The notes under the pieces were generated by a model. It ran no database searches. It saw only the letters and a list, made by a program, of their open reading frames with translations, and was not told the origin of the DNA. From positions 1,811,437 through 1,875,436 of the forward strand of contig NZ_KI421504.1 of NCBI RefSeq assembly GCF_000473165.1: a stretch of DNA of 64,000 nt, read 5' to 3'. The position numbers were made by a program, and so were the translations under genes. Positions 8,918 through 17,814 of the stretch are shown here, one piece after another. Position 1 is the stretch's first letter, and each line of letters begins with the position of its first letter. Origin of the DNA: Leisingera aquimarina DSM 24565 (GTDB lineage: Bacteria > Pseudomonadota > Alphaproteobacteria > Rhodobacterales > Rhodobacteraceae).

Positions 8918-9172
8918 GAAGAAGAGGTGATCATCTATAGGGGAGGATCATCTCCCCCACCTCATATATAGGCCCGTAAGGAGGAAGAAGCTTAAGGGTC
9001 CCAGAATAGAGCACCTAAAGGTCACCCCCCTGATCACCGCTCTACCTGCATTCAGGAAGCCACCAGAAGACCGCCTCAGAGAGCCCCTATGAGCCCGAAA
9101 CACGCCAGTTAGGCACAGGGGCATTTCTAGGGGCACTTTGCCTGTCTGGGGGCAATCAACCGTCTTAGATTA

Positions 9173-9194
9173 TTCAGTGAGAGGCCGATGGCTG
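9173..9194 (+). repeat. Left copy of 22-bp direct repeat (possible att site)
   Basis: Identical over 22 bases to 27241-27262, in the same orientation, 18 kb apart. The other copy overlaps the last six bases of tRNA-Gln including its encoded CCA. Confidence 0.55.
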
Positions 9195-9231
9195 TGCACC
9201 CAGTCTCGAGCTAGCCAGTCTCGCCGCGAAA

Positions 9232-9250
9232 TTCCCTGTTTAACAGGGAA
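9232..9250. repeat. Perfect palindrome TTCCCTGTT-T-AACAGGGAA
   Basis: A 9-bp stem with a one-base centre. Further CAGGGAA copies follow at about 9253, 9352 and 9372. A second arm pair, GAAATTCCCT (9331-9340) and AGGGAAATTTC (9353-9363), forms another near-perfect palindrome. Confidence 0.6.
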
Positions 9251-9970
9251 AGAACAGGGAAAATCAACAAAACCGGCAGGGTTTTCAGTCTCCCCTTGAA
9301 AATTGTTTCCGAAAGTCAATCCCTTGTGGGGAAATTCCCTAAGTACGCTATCAGGGAAATTTCACAAGGGTATCAGGGAAAAGTTGGAGGCAAACAGAGA
9401 AGTGAATGGCGAGTTTTAAAGCCACTGCCAACCAGCCGATCTGTCGGGAAGTTCCGTAAGCAGGCATTCATGCAACGCGCAGCGTTCGACAGCAATGAGC
9501 CCAATCTGTGAGTTTGTTTTTTGTGCTGCGAGCGAACGCAGCGCGTCAAAACGCTGCGCTGCCGAATTTCACTCGCTGCATGGCAGAGAAGAATGCAGCC
9601 CTTCCGGCAGGCCGCAGCAAATCTGAAACCTCGCATTCACACACTGCGGGACCTTGCTGCCATTCGCTGGGGGTGCATAATTTCCGCTGCGGTCGCGAAG
9701 GCTTTCGGAGGAAGGGCGGAATGCGAACCTTCTGTGCAAGTGCGAGATCTTATGGGTTCACCTGTGGAAGCTGACATTCCCACATTCTTTTGGGCCAGCT
9801 GATTTCTGCAAAGCCGCAAGGCAGCAAAGAGCCCATTTTGCCGAGCGGGCAGTTGCAGCATTTCGCAGACGCAGAGAAATCGCGCGAGAAAGACCGGCCC
9901 TTACCAGACATTCAGCTATGTCGTGGCAAGCGTCCGCTATAGCCTTAAACTGCAAGATCCGTTGCTCGCG

Positions 9971-10894
9971 TTAGATTTTGGATCTGGGCGCTTTACGAGC
10001 CACATTTTCACGACCTAAGTGATCTATGAGGAAATCCATAAACACGCGAACTTTGGCGGAAACGACATTGCTTTTCGGGTAGATCAGCCAAAGTGCCGGT
10101 TTGTTTGTTAACTCATAGTCGGGCAACACACGCGTCAACGTTCCGTCTGCAATTTCCTTTTGTACTGCCCAGAGTGAGTTGATGGAAATGCCAGCACCGT
10201 CGAGCGTCGTTAGTTTTTGGGTCAGCCCATCGTTCAGGATCAGGTAATGGGCAGAGTTCTTGGGATCGAACAGGGCATGCGTACCTGCGCTGGAGACCAG
10301 CGTCTTTGGTTCCGTATCTTTGAATGCGATCAATCGATGTATTGCCAGTTCTTCCGGGTCAGTCGGGGTGCCATAGCATTCAAGGTAGGCTGGCGAGGCG
10401 CACAGGATACGCGTATCGTCCGCCAGCTTGCGTGCGGTGAGGCTGCTATCCGCAAGAACCGAGTTGCGCAGCGCCAGATCGTAGCTGCCCTCGATGAGAT
10501 CAAACTGCGAGTCCGACAGGTGTAAATCGAGCCGAAGGTCTGGGTATTTGTCCATAAATGTCGGCAAAAGCGGCGCCAAGTAAAGCTGGGCAAAGGTGCT
10601 GGGCGCTGCGAAGCGAAGGGTTCCGCTGACCTTGGTGCGGCCCTTGCCAAGGGCGGCAAGCGCGGCTTCCTCCTGGGCGATCATTTCGCGCGCGTAGGGC
10701 AGAAAGTCTTGTCCTTCCAAAGACAGAGTTACTTTGCGGGTTGATCGGTGTAACAGGTCTGCGCCGACAAGACGCTCTAACTTCGCAATACGTGTGCTCG
10801 CAACAGCAGGCGCCATGCCGAGCGTGCGGCCCGCCGCGCTGATGTTCAGTGTTTCGCAGGCTAGAACAAAAAGGCGCAGGGTCTGAATGTCCAT
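9971..10894 (-). CDS. LysR-family transcriptional regulator
   Basis: A complete 307-aa LysR regulator. The N-terminal helix-turn-helix reads LRLFVLACETLNISAAGRTL, then APAVASTRIAKLERLVG and LLHRSTRKVTL, as in the DmlR/AaeR-like group. The effector domain starts near residue 90 (SGTLRFAAPSTF). It is divergent from the oxidative gene cluster starting at 10994, with only 99 bp between, so it very probably controls that cluster. The inducer is not known. Confidence 0.92.
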   Translation of the reverse strand: MDIQTLRLFVLACETLNISAAGRTLGMAPAVASTRIAKLERLVGADLLHRSTRKVTLSLEGQDFLPYAREMIAQEEAALAALGKGRTKVSGTLRFAAPSTFAQLYLAPLLPTFMDKYPDLRLDLHLSDSQFDLIEGSYDLALRNSVLADSSLTARKLADDTRILCASPAYLECYGTPTDPEELAIHRLIAFKDTEPKTLVSSAGTHALFDPKNSAHYLILNDGLTQKLTTLDGAGISINSLWAVQKEIADGTLTRVLPDYELTNKPALWLIYPKSNVVSAKVRVFMDFLIDHLGRENVARKAPRSKI

Positions 10895-10993
10895 GTCGTT
10901 TACTTTTTCGGAATACTGAAATCAAACCTACCTTCTTTATATAACTTTTAGAAGTGATAAATCTGGTTGCGAGACGACCACAGGAGCACCCAA

Positions 10994-11779
10994 TGGCCCA
11001 GATCGCGACCGTAAATTACCATGTCCATAAACCTGAACGGCAGTCTTTTGAGTTGGATGCTGGCGGGATAGTCGGCGAACCTGATTTCGCCCGAGCTTGC
11101 GCCAAGGCAGATGGCGGTGCGGGATGTGCGCAGGTCTGAGGCTGGTCTGTCGTTCGAGGGGAACTCTGTCGGCTTCACGACATTTCCTACCGATGTGCAG
11201 TTCTTCGTCGCTGGAATGGATTGGCAGGACACCTACGACAAGGAGCTGTCCAAACTGCTGACCTCTGAAATCGGCGCGCAGGAAGTCATAGTCTTTGACC
11301 ATACCGTGCGCGTGGATGATCCAAATGCAGACCGTGCACCGGCCCGCAATGTGCACAGCGACTACAGCGCTGATGGGGCCAAGAGACGTCTAGTCGACAT
11401 TTTGGGTGAAGATAAGGCCGCAGAATGGTCCAAGGGGCACTTCGCATTTATCAACCTTTGGCGACCCATTGGCGCGGCGATCAACTCCGCTCCGCTGGGG
11501 TTTATCTGCCCGTCCAGTGTTGCCGATGATGATTGGATCCTGCTCGATTTGATATATCCGGATCGCAAGGGGCAGATCATGGGAGTCGCGGCAAACCCTG
11601 ATCATGATTGGCTATATTTATCCAAAATGACTCCTGATGAGATAGCATTCTTCAATATCTTCGACAATCGCGGCCTGCCGTCAATCGCCCACAGTGCCTT
11701 GGACATGGTTGAGGACCCAAACATTCACACCGTCCGGCGCAGCATCGAAAGCCGAACTTTGGTTCGTTACGCGGCCTAA
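10994..11779 (+). pseudogene. CmcJ/NvfI-family oxidoreductase, frameshifted
   Basis: ATG 10994 opens a frame (MAQIATVNYHVHKPERQ, GGIVG) that runs out at 11139. From about 11080 the next frame continues the same protein: NLISPELAPRQMAVRDVR and onward to WLYLSKMTPDEIAFFNIFD and SIAHSALDM, which is the CmcJ-type family signature. These proteins resemble cephamycin 7-methoxylase component CmcJ and fungal NvfI-like oxygenases. A one-base shift near 11075-11083 splits the gene. A start at 11111 would give only the last 222 residues, so function is uncertain. It heads a five-gene co-directional set. Confidence 0.78.
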
Positions 11780-11815
11780 CTCCCAAAGCTGGGATCAACA
11801 CAGAGAGATCATCCA

Positions 11816-12604
11816 ATGACCAAGACAATTCTTATCACTGGCTCCACCGATGGTATCGGCCTTCTGACCGCTCAAACCCTTGCCGCTGAAGGACATACAA
11901 TCCTTCTGCATGGTCGCAACGCGGCCAAGCTTGAGGCGGCGGCGAAAACTGTCGCAGGCACAACAGAGCAATATATAGCTGACCTATCGAACCTGCCTGA
12001 TGTGCATGCGCTGGCGGAGAGCATCCGGGCAAAGCACAGCCAGATTGACGTGATTATCAATAATGCCGGTATCCTCAAGGCTCCGAACACCATGACCAAA
12101 GATGGCTATGATATCAGGTTTGTGGTGAACACCTTTGCTCCCTATGCGCTGACGCGTGACCTGCTACCGATCCTCGCAAAAGAGGGCCGTGTCGTGAACC
12201 TGTCCTCGGCTGCGCAGGCGCCGGTTGATCTGGAGGCTCTGCTGGGACGCAAAAAGCTGGACGATATGGGCGCCTATGCCCAAAGCAAACTGGCCATCAC
12301 AATCTGGTCCCGCGAGATGGCAAAGGAGCTGCCTGAGGGCCCCGTGATTGTCGCCGTGAACCCGGGATCCTTGCTCGCCTCGAAAATGGTCCAAGAAGGC
12401 TTTGGCATTGCCGGGAATGATCTGAGCATCGGCGTGAAGATCCTGCGCGAAGCCGCATTGGGGGCCTCCTTTGCAGATGCCAGCGGCAAGTATTTTGACA
12501 ACGACAGCGGGCAGTTCGCTCAGCCACATGCGGCTGCGCTGGATGCGGCTCACAGCGCCGATGTGATGCAGGCCATCCAGGATGTGCTGACCCTGCAGCC
12601 CTAA
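11816..12604 (+). CDS. SDR-family oxidoreductase (retinol dehydrogenase-like)
   Basis: A complete classical SDR, 262 aa. The cofactor motif TGSTDGIG is near residue 8, NNAG near residue 82, catalytic Ser in NLSSAAQAP near 130, and YAQSK near 160. Its length and the motif spacing suit the retinol-dehydrogenase/oxidoreductase-like group that acts on hydrophobic alcohols or ketones. It follows the broken CmcJ-like gene by 36 bp with an AGAGAGA ribosome site. The substrate is unknown. Confidence 0.92.
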   Translation: MTKTILITGSTDGIGLLTAQTLAAEGHTILLHGRNAAKLEAAAKTVAGTTEQYIADLSNLPDVHALAESIRAKHSQIDVIINNAGILKAPNTMTKDGYDIRFVVNTFAPYALTRDLLPILAKEGRVVNLSSAAQAPVDLEALLGRKKLDDMGAYAQSKLAITIWSREMAKELPEGPVIVAVNPGSLLASKMVQEGFGIAGNDLSIGVKILREAALGASFADASGKYFDNDSGQFAQPHAAALDAAHSADVMQAIQDVLTLQP

Positions 12605-12705
12605 ACAGAAAAGGTCCGGCTGATACCGGGCCTTTGCCCCAGCCCCCCTTCAAAACCAATGCAATCCGCCAGAGCATTCTGCGCGGCCCCAAGAAAGGCA
12701 GCCCA

Positions 12706-13551
12706 ATGAAATATGAGAACTTCATCACATTTGATGTCAAAGTCGAAAACGCAATCGCCACCGTTACCTTTGATTTTGGGACAGTGAATGTGCAGGGCCA
12801 GGAAATGCTGGCCGATCTCAACAGTCTTGCCATGCGGTTGGAACGTGACCGCGACACCAAAGTAGTCATCTTTCAATCGGCTAACCCAGAGATCTGGGTC
12901 TGTCACTATGACACTGAACTTCTGAAAGACATGTCCACCGAGGCCGTGTCGCGCGAAGAGGCGCAACTGCTTGATCTGCAGTCGGTCTGTGAGCGCATCA
13001 GCAGGGTGCCTCAGGCCACGATTGCCAAGCTGGAAGGCTTTGCGCGCGGTGGCGGGCACGAGTTGGCGCTGGCGCTCGACATGCGCTTTGCTGTGCGTGG
13101 CAAATATAAATTCATGCAGATGGAAGTCGGTATGGGCATTCTGCCCTGCGGCGGCGGCGCATCCCGTATGGCCCGTCAGACAGGTCTCGGGCGTGCCTTG
13201 GAGATCATCCTGAGCGCACGGGATTTCAGCGCTGATGAGGCCGAAGCTATGGGTACGATCAACAAGGCCTTTGAGGCGGATGAGATTGACGATTACGTCA
13301 ACACGCTTGCCAATCGCATTGCCAAGTTCCCGGCTGACTCGATCAATGCCTGCAAGCAGATGGTTTATGAATCGATCGACCAACCAATTGAAGACGCCCT
13401 GAAGGCCGAGGCCTATTGGCTGTATCAAGCAACCAGCAAAACGAATGCCGTAAAACGCTTTGCCATCGCGGATGAGCAGGGGCTGGAGCATGACATCGAA
13501 AACCAGCGCAACTGGAACAGCTTGGTCATGGAAGTCCAGGATATCCAATAG
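12706..13551 (+). CDS. Enoyl-CoA hydratase/isomerase (crotonase) family protein
   Basis: The ATG at 12706 gives 281 aa, the normal crotonase length. The oxyanion-hole segments can be seen: an early hydrophobic strand ending SANPEIWVC and the GFARGGGHELALALDMRFAV block (family pattern GxxxGGGxELAL). In MEVGMGILPCGGGASRMARQTG, usually PExxxGxxPGxGG, Cys stands beside the Gly run, and the catalytic Glu of hydratases is not clear, so it may be an isomerase or a related activity. It is third in the oxidative cluster, and a hairpin follows the stop. Confidence 0.88.
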   Translation: MKYENFITFDVKVENAIATVTFDFGTVNVQGQEMLADLNSLAMRLERDRDTKVVIFQSANPEIWVCHYDTELLKDMSTEAVSREEAQLLDLQSVCERISRVPQATIAKLEGFARGGGHELALALDMRFAVRGKYKFMQMEVGMGILPCGGGASRMARQTGLGRALEIILSARDFSADEAEAMGTINKAFEADEIDDYVNTLANRIAKFPADSINACKQMVYESIDQPIEDALKAEAYWLYQATSKTNAVKRFAIADEQGLEHDIENQRNWNSLVMEVQDIQ

Positions 13552-13566
13552 CAGCCACCCCTAGCA

Positions 13567-13595
13567 GGGCATCCCAAGTCATGCTTGGGATGCCC
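13567..13595 (+). terminator. Strong hairpin after the crotonase gene
   Basis: A perfect 12-bp stem (GGGCATCCCAAG against CTTGGGATGCCC) with a 5-base loop, 16 bp after the stop codon. No U-run follows, so it may be a processing or attenuation site, not a classic intrinsic terminator. Confidence 0.6.
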
Positions 13596-13703
13596 ATCGG
13601 GTCACTTCCCCACAAACCTTAAACCAGCCCAAGGGGTCAGGTTTCTTTTAACGAAAGACGCAGACCAAACAGGCTGCGCGACAGTCACGAGGAGTGACAT
13701 GAG

Positions 13704-14612
13704 ATGATACAAACTTCACTTGAACGCGCGCGCTCGCTCAAACGACCCACGCGCGAAGAGATGCTGCACAGGACGCCTACAGTCCAACAGTTCTGGAACC
13801 AAAACAAAGACCTGCTTGAGGGGGCCTGGAAGGAATGGGAGGGCGGCGATGCGCTGAAATCCATTCTGGACAGCAGCCTGTATGACTCCAGACTGCGCGC
13901 AGCCGTCGAGCAGGCCTGGCAAGATCCAAGCACAGAGATCGCGGTAAAAGAACTGTGGGAAGAGGTCTTCCCCGGCGTTTATGAGGCGCAGTTCTTTGAT
14001 CCCGCACGACTCGCGGCCCTACGCGACTACCTTGAAAGTGTCGCCGCCGCTGAGATCCCACTGCGCCCGCCCTATGGGATTTCGCTGAACCGTGGGGGCG
14101 CGATGCTGGACAGCCGTTCACCAGGCTACCTCGCCGCGCCGGGTTTTCAGAGCTTCTACCGCAACCTCATGGAGGCTTACATGCGGCCAATTTCGCGGCT
14201 GCTGTTCCCAGATATTGTCGGCTATGACACCCAGACCTTTGGGTTTTCTATCCAATGGCAGGCGGATGCGGACACCTCCTTGCGGGCCCATACCGATGCC
14301 TCCTCTGTCACGCTGAATCTCAACCTGAATCTGCTCGGAGAGGAGTTCTCTGGATCTGGTGTGAGGTTCTTTGATCGAGAAACCCGGCAGGTCGCGGAGC
14401 TGAGCTTTGCCCCTGGTAAAGCGCTGATCCATCATGGCAGCGTGCCCCATGAATCCATGCCGATTACCAAAGGGGAGCGATCCAACCTTGTGCTCTGGCT
14501 CTATGGAGATCAGGGGCAGGTGCCCCGCTTTGGTGGCCATCAGGCAGAGATTGATGCGAAACAGCGCTGGAGCGTGTCGACAACACCAAAGGACGGTTTT
14601 TCCCCGTTTTAG
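13704..14612 (+). CDS. 2-oxoglutarate/Fe(II)-dependent oxygenase family protein
   Basis: A 302-aa protein with the Fe(II) facial triad. H196-T-D198 lies in RAHTDASSVTLN, the distal His is H249 in GSVPHESMPI, and R259 in KGERSNLVLW is the usual 2-oxoglutarate contact. This arrangement (HxD...H...R with GKALIHHGSVPH) is that of the PLOD/prolyl-hydroxylase-like group. The first 100 residues are unrelated to known domains I recognise. It has its own ribosome site (CGAGGAGTG) and lies after the hairpin at 13567, so it may be transcribed separately from the genes before it. Confidence 0.85.
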   Translation: MIQTSLERARSLKRPTREEMLHRTPTVQQFWNQNKDLLEGAWKEWEGGDALKSILDSSLYDSRLRAAVEQAWQDPSTEIAVKELWEEVFPGVYEAQFFDPARLAALRDYLESVAAAEIPLRPPYGISLNRGGAMLDSRSPGYLAAPGFQSFYRNLMEAYMRPISRLLFPDIVGYDTQTFGFSIQWQADADTSLRAHTDASSVTLNLNLNLLGEEFSGSGVRFFDRETRQVAELSFAPGKALIHHGSVPHESMPITKGERSNLVLWLYGDQGQVPRFGGHQAEIDAKQRWSVSTTPKDGFSPF

Positions 14613-14797
14613 GGCCAGCCACGCGCCATTAAGGACAGTTTATGAGGTCCCCCAAGGCGGGTGGCCCTCTTAGACTGTCAGGGACGCCGCATCACATTAT
14701 ATGTAAAATCGGAAAACTGAACTTAGATTTGGGCCAATTTACCCCCTTTCATAATTCTATATTTCCTGCACATCACTTAGTCTTCAGGATGTGCAAA

Positions 14798-15784
14798 ATG
14801 AAAGCCATGACCATCACCGCCTACGGCGAAAACGCAAAATTCGAAGCCGCCGATCTGCCCACGCCAGTGCCGACCTCCGGCCATGTTGTGGTGCGCATTG
14901 CGGCCAGCAGCGTGAACACAGTGGATACAATGATCCGCGCATTGGGCAGTGATCTGCCGCTCTCTCCCGCTCTGCCTGCGGTATTGGGCATGGATTTTGC
15001 CGGAGTCATTGAGGTCGTTGGCGAAGGCGTGAACGAATTTGCCGTTGGTGATGAGGTCTACGGCTGCGCCGGCGGACTGGCCGATCTACAGGGCGCATTG
15101 GCCGAATTCATGCTGGCTGACGCCCGACTGATCGCCCACAAACCTAAATCCATCTCGATGCGCGAAGCCGCAGCCATGCCTCTGGTTGGCATCACGGCCT
15201 ACGAAGGGCTTGAACGCGCAGGTATCGCGGCTAGCCAAAAGGTTCTGGTACAGGGTGGCGCAGGTGGTGTTGGTCATCTTGCTGTGCAACTGGCCAAACA
15301 CTTTGGCGCGGATGTCTATGCCACTGGCACGGGCGGCACTCAGATGGATGTGATAAAAGGATATGGTGCGACACCAATTGATTTCGCTGCTGAAAAGATC
15401 ACCGATTATGTGGCAAAATACACAGATGGCGCGGGTTTTGATCTGGTCTTTGATACAGTTGGCGGCGCCAACATGACCAATTCCTTCGAGGCCGCAGCGC
15501 TCAACGCCAATATCGCCTCAACCGTTGGGCTGCTGGAAATTGACCTGTCGCCAGCACATTTCAAAGGCCTGTCGCTGCACATCGTATTCATGCTGTTGCC
15601 CATGCTGAGCAATCAGGGCCGCGAAGAGCATGGCGCGATTTTGGCCGAGCTGGCGAAAATTGTAGACGCAGGCGCATTGAAGCCTTTGCTGGATAGCGAG
15701 GTATTTGGTCTCGATAATGTCAGCGGAGCCTATGACCGCCTGACAAGCGGAAAGGCCATCGGCAAGGTTGTCATTGACGTCTAA
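14798..15784 (+). CDS. Quinone oxidoreductase-like MDR protein (zinc-independent)
   Basis: A medium-chain dehydrogenase/reductase of the QOR type, about 328 aa from ATG 14798; ATG 14789 and ATG 14807 are alternatives. It shows SSVNTVDTMIRAL and GMDFAGVIEVVGEGV in the catalytic domain, then the NADPH-binding segment VLVQGGAGGVGHLAVQLAKHFGADVYAT. The structural zinc cysteines and catalytic-zinc ligands of alcohol dehydrogenases are absent. Family members reduce quinones or enones. A 185-bp spacer separates it from the oxygenase gene, so it may have its own promoter. It closes the oxidative cluster. Confidence 0.9.
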   Translation: MKAMTITAYGENAKFEAADLPTPVPTSGHVVVRIAASSVNTVDTMIRALGSDLPLSPALPAVLGMDFAGVIEVVGEGVNEFAVGDEVYGCAGGLADLQGALAEFMLADARLIAHKPKSISMREAAAMPLVGITAYEGLERAGIAASQKVLVQGGAGGVGHLAVQLAKHFGADVYATGTGGTQMDVIKGYGATPIDFAAEKITDYVAKYTDGAGFDLVFDTVGGANMTNSFEAAALNANIASTVGLLEIDLSPAHFKGLSLHIVFMLLPMLSNQGREEHGAILAELAKIVDAGALKPLLDSEVFGLDNVSGAYDRLTSGKAIGKVVIDV

Positions 15785-16269
15785 CCAAACGGGATGCTTG
15801 CATGGGCGGTTGCCAGGCGAAAGCGCAGTGGCAACCGCTCTATAAGTCTTAGGGGCCATACAACAACGCGGAAGATGATGATCCGATTTGGGATACTCCC
15901 AGGAGAGCGAGCCCGAAAACCAACTCTCCGCGCCTCCGAAAAGGGCGTATTACTCCCCGGAACAAACCTTTATGCAGTCCGCGGCGAAAGTCGGCAATCC
16001 GCTCTTCCTTTAGAACTTCTCGCGACCGCGGCGTAGTTTGAGCAACTGCAGCGAACGGCAGGAAGGTCCGCGATGTGTGAATTCGCCGCTACTGAAATCA
16101 CGCGGGTGCAGCGAAAGTCTGAAATGACAGTCTGCACCGCAGCGGTGGAGGGGAATGACCAACGACAGCTTCTCTAATTGGATGTTTGGGTCAAGCTCGT
16201 TTTCTTTGTTTTGTTGGGGCGATTGTCGCTCATCCGGGTCACGCTTCTCTTCGCAGTCCGTGTGATGCC
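15785..16269. other. Spacer without recognisable genes
   Basis: Nothing convincing is coded here. It is typical low-information DNA between the oxidative cluster and the IS area. Confidence 0.5.
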
Positions 16270-16795
16270 TTATTGGTATCGCTGCACGCATGTGTCGGAT
16301 TGGCAGTGGAGAGCCTTGCTTAGAGACGCGCGTCTCGTTGCGCAGCAGCCATTTTCGGCTTCATCCACGAACCTCGTCCGGTGAGGGACGACCCCGTTCA
16401 GATTGTGTTTCGAGCGTTTCAGATCATGCCGTGCCCTCCACCTTTTCCGAACGGAACTCTGTGCCATCTGTCCACATGCGGTGCAGCAAAACGGCCAATT
16501 TGCGGGCGACGCAACAACTGCGCGCCGCCGACCCTTTGTGCGCATCAATCGCATTCCCCAGGTTTTGATCTGTGACCCGGCCATCGTGCGCATGAGCAGT
16601 GCGTTTGCTGCCGCGTACAGAGTTGCGCGAACATCTCTGTCACCCGCCTTTGATATTCCGCCGGGGTTATCATGTTCACCCGACTGGAAATGGCGCAGTG
16701 TCAGTCCAAAATGTGCGGCCACTGTGCGAGATCGCTTGAAGCGGTCAGGATCATCGACAGCCGCCTTGAAGGTCAGCGGATGCCGCGGATGCTTC
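16270..16795 (-). pseudogene. IS110-family transposase, C-terminal fragment
   Basis: Read on the minus strand, about 16790 down to 16430 gives PLTFKAAVDDPDRFKRSRTVAAHFGLT, then SGEHDNPGG, SKAGDRDVRATLYAAANALLMR and MRLMRTKGRRRAVV, the C-terminal transposase_20 domain of IS110 elements. A one-base shift at about 16495 takes it off the native ending (the next frame has RKLAVLLHRMW). The N-terminal DEDD domain is missing, with the break at about 16795, right where the serine recombinase remnant begins. A perfect 14-bp palindrome, GAGACGC-GCGTCTC, lies downstream at 16323-16336. Confidence 0.82.
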
Positions 16796-16799
16796 TTTC

Positions 16800-17814
16800 G
16801 TTTCCGTTACTCAGTCTTTCAACACGGCGACCAGCATGGGGCGGCTTACACTGAATGTTCTATTGAGCTTTGCCCAGTTTGAGCGTGAGGTCACCGCCGA
16901 GCCCATCCGCGACAAGATCGCAGCGTCTAAACGCAAGGGGCTTTGGATGGGTGGGAGTGTCCCGCTCGGCTACCAGGCAGATGGCCGAACGCTGAAGGTC
17001 GATGAGAATGAAGCGGACACGATCCGAGAACTGTACGGGCTCGATCTGACGCTTGGCAATATCCGGGACGTCAAGGAGCGTGCCGAAGACCTTGGCCTTA
17101 GATCCCGCAGCCGCGAGCGGGCAGGCGGGCGCGTGACAGGCGGCAAGGCTTTCGACCGTGGCCACATCCATCACATCCTGAGCAACCCGATTTATGCCGG
17201 GCGGATCCAGCACAAGGGTCGGGTCTATAAAGGCCAGCATCAGGCGATCATTGAAACGGGTCTGTGGGAACAGGTCCAGCAGATGCTACAGGGCACAGCA
17301 TCAAAGACACGCGGCAGCAGGCAAAAGGCAACCACCTCTCCTCTGGCTGGAAAACTCTTTGATGAAACCGGTGATCGCCTGACCCCCAGTCACAGCCGGA
17401 AGAACGGCAAACGCCTGCGGTACTACATCTCTCACCGCCTTGTGAAAGACCGCAGTCAGAAGCATCCGGATGCCTGGCGTTTGCCGGCAGAACAGCTGGA
17501 GGGGCTGATAGCGGATCTGGTCAGGCAGCACCTGAGCCAACCCGACGCCGCAACGTCGATTGCGCAGAACAGGACTGCGCCGGAGATGCTTTCAGCAGCA
17601 GAGAGATTGAAGGGCATCCAGAATGCAGCAGATTGTTTTGCACTGGTTGAGCGGGTGGACCTGCGGCCGGGCGAACTGACAGTGCAGCTGGAACCGCGCT
17701 TACTTGCCAAATGCCTTGGCTGCAACCTGGAGCAGATGAATCAGGCGGGACTGATCCTGGTGGCGCCGTTTCAGATGCGCCGCCGCGGTGTGGAATTGAA
17801 GCTGCACCTGGGAG
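16800..17814 (+). pseudogene. Large serine recombinase, both ends lost
   Basis: The in-frame protein starts at about 16801 with VSVTQSFNTATSMGRLTLNVL and LLSFAQFEREV, the end of the resolvase catalytic domain, then the recombinase domain (DKIAASKRKGLWMGG, PLGY) and the zinc-ribbon/coiled-coil region, up to VELKLHLGG. The first 100 or so residues, including the nucleophilic serine, are missing at the junction with the IS110 fragment. The 3' end is cut by an IS5-family insertion at 17815. It cannot catalyse recombination. Such enzymes drive integration of phages and integrative elements, so this is a relic of one. Confidence 0.85.

Larger units (their letters stand above)
8918..9970. other. Non-coding stretch with palindromes and CAGGGAA repeats
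   Basis: About 1 kb with no credible gene. It starts at the broken end of the IS3 fragment. Near 9173 it holds one copy of a 22-bp repeat that recurs at tRNA-Gln (27241). From 9230 to 9385 are several CAGGGAA motifs and two long palindromes. Beyond 9500 the sequence resembles the degenerate spacer DNA common beside IS elements in this group; I see nothing functional in it. Confidence 0.6.

Noticed and set aside
9500-9960. Small plus- and minus-strand frames of 65-95 codons
   Set aside because: No ribosome sites, no domains, overlapping in several frames; typical spacer DNA beside IS elements.
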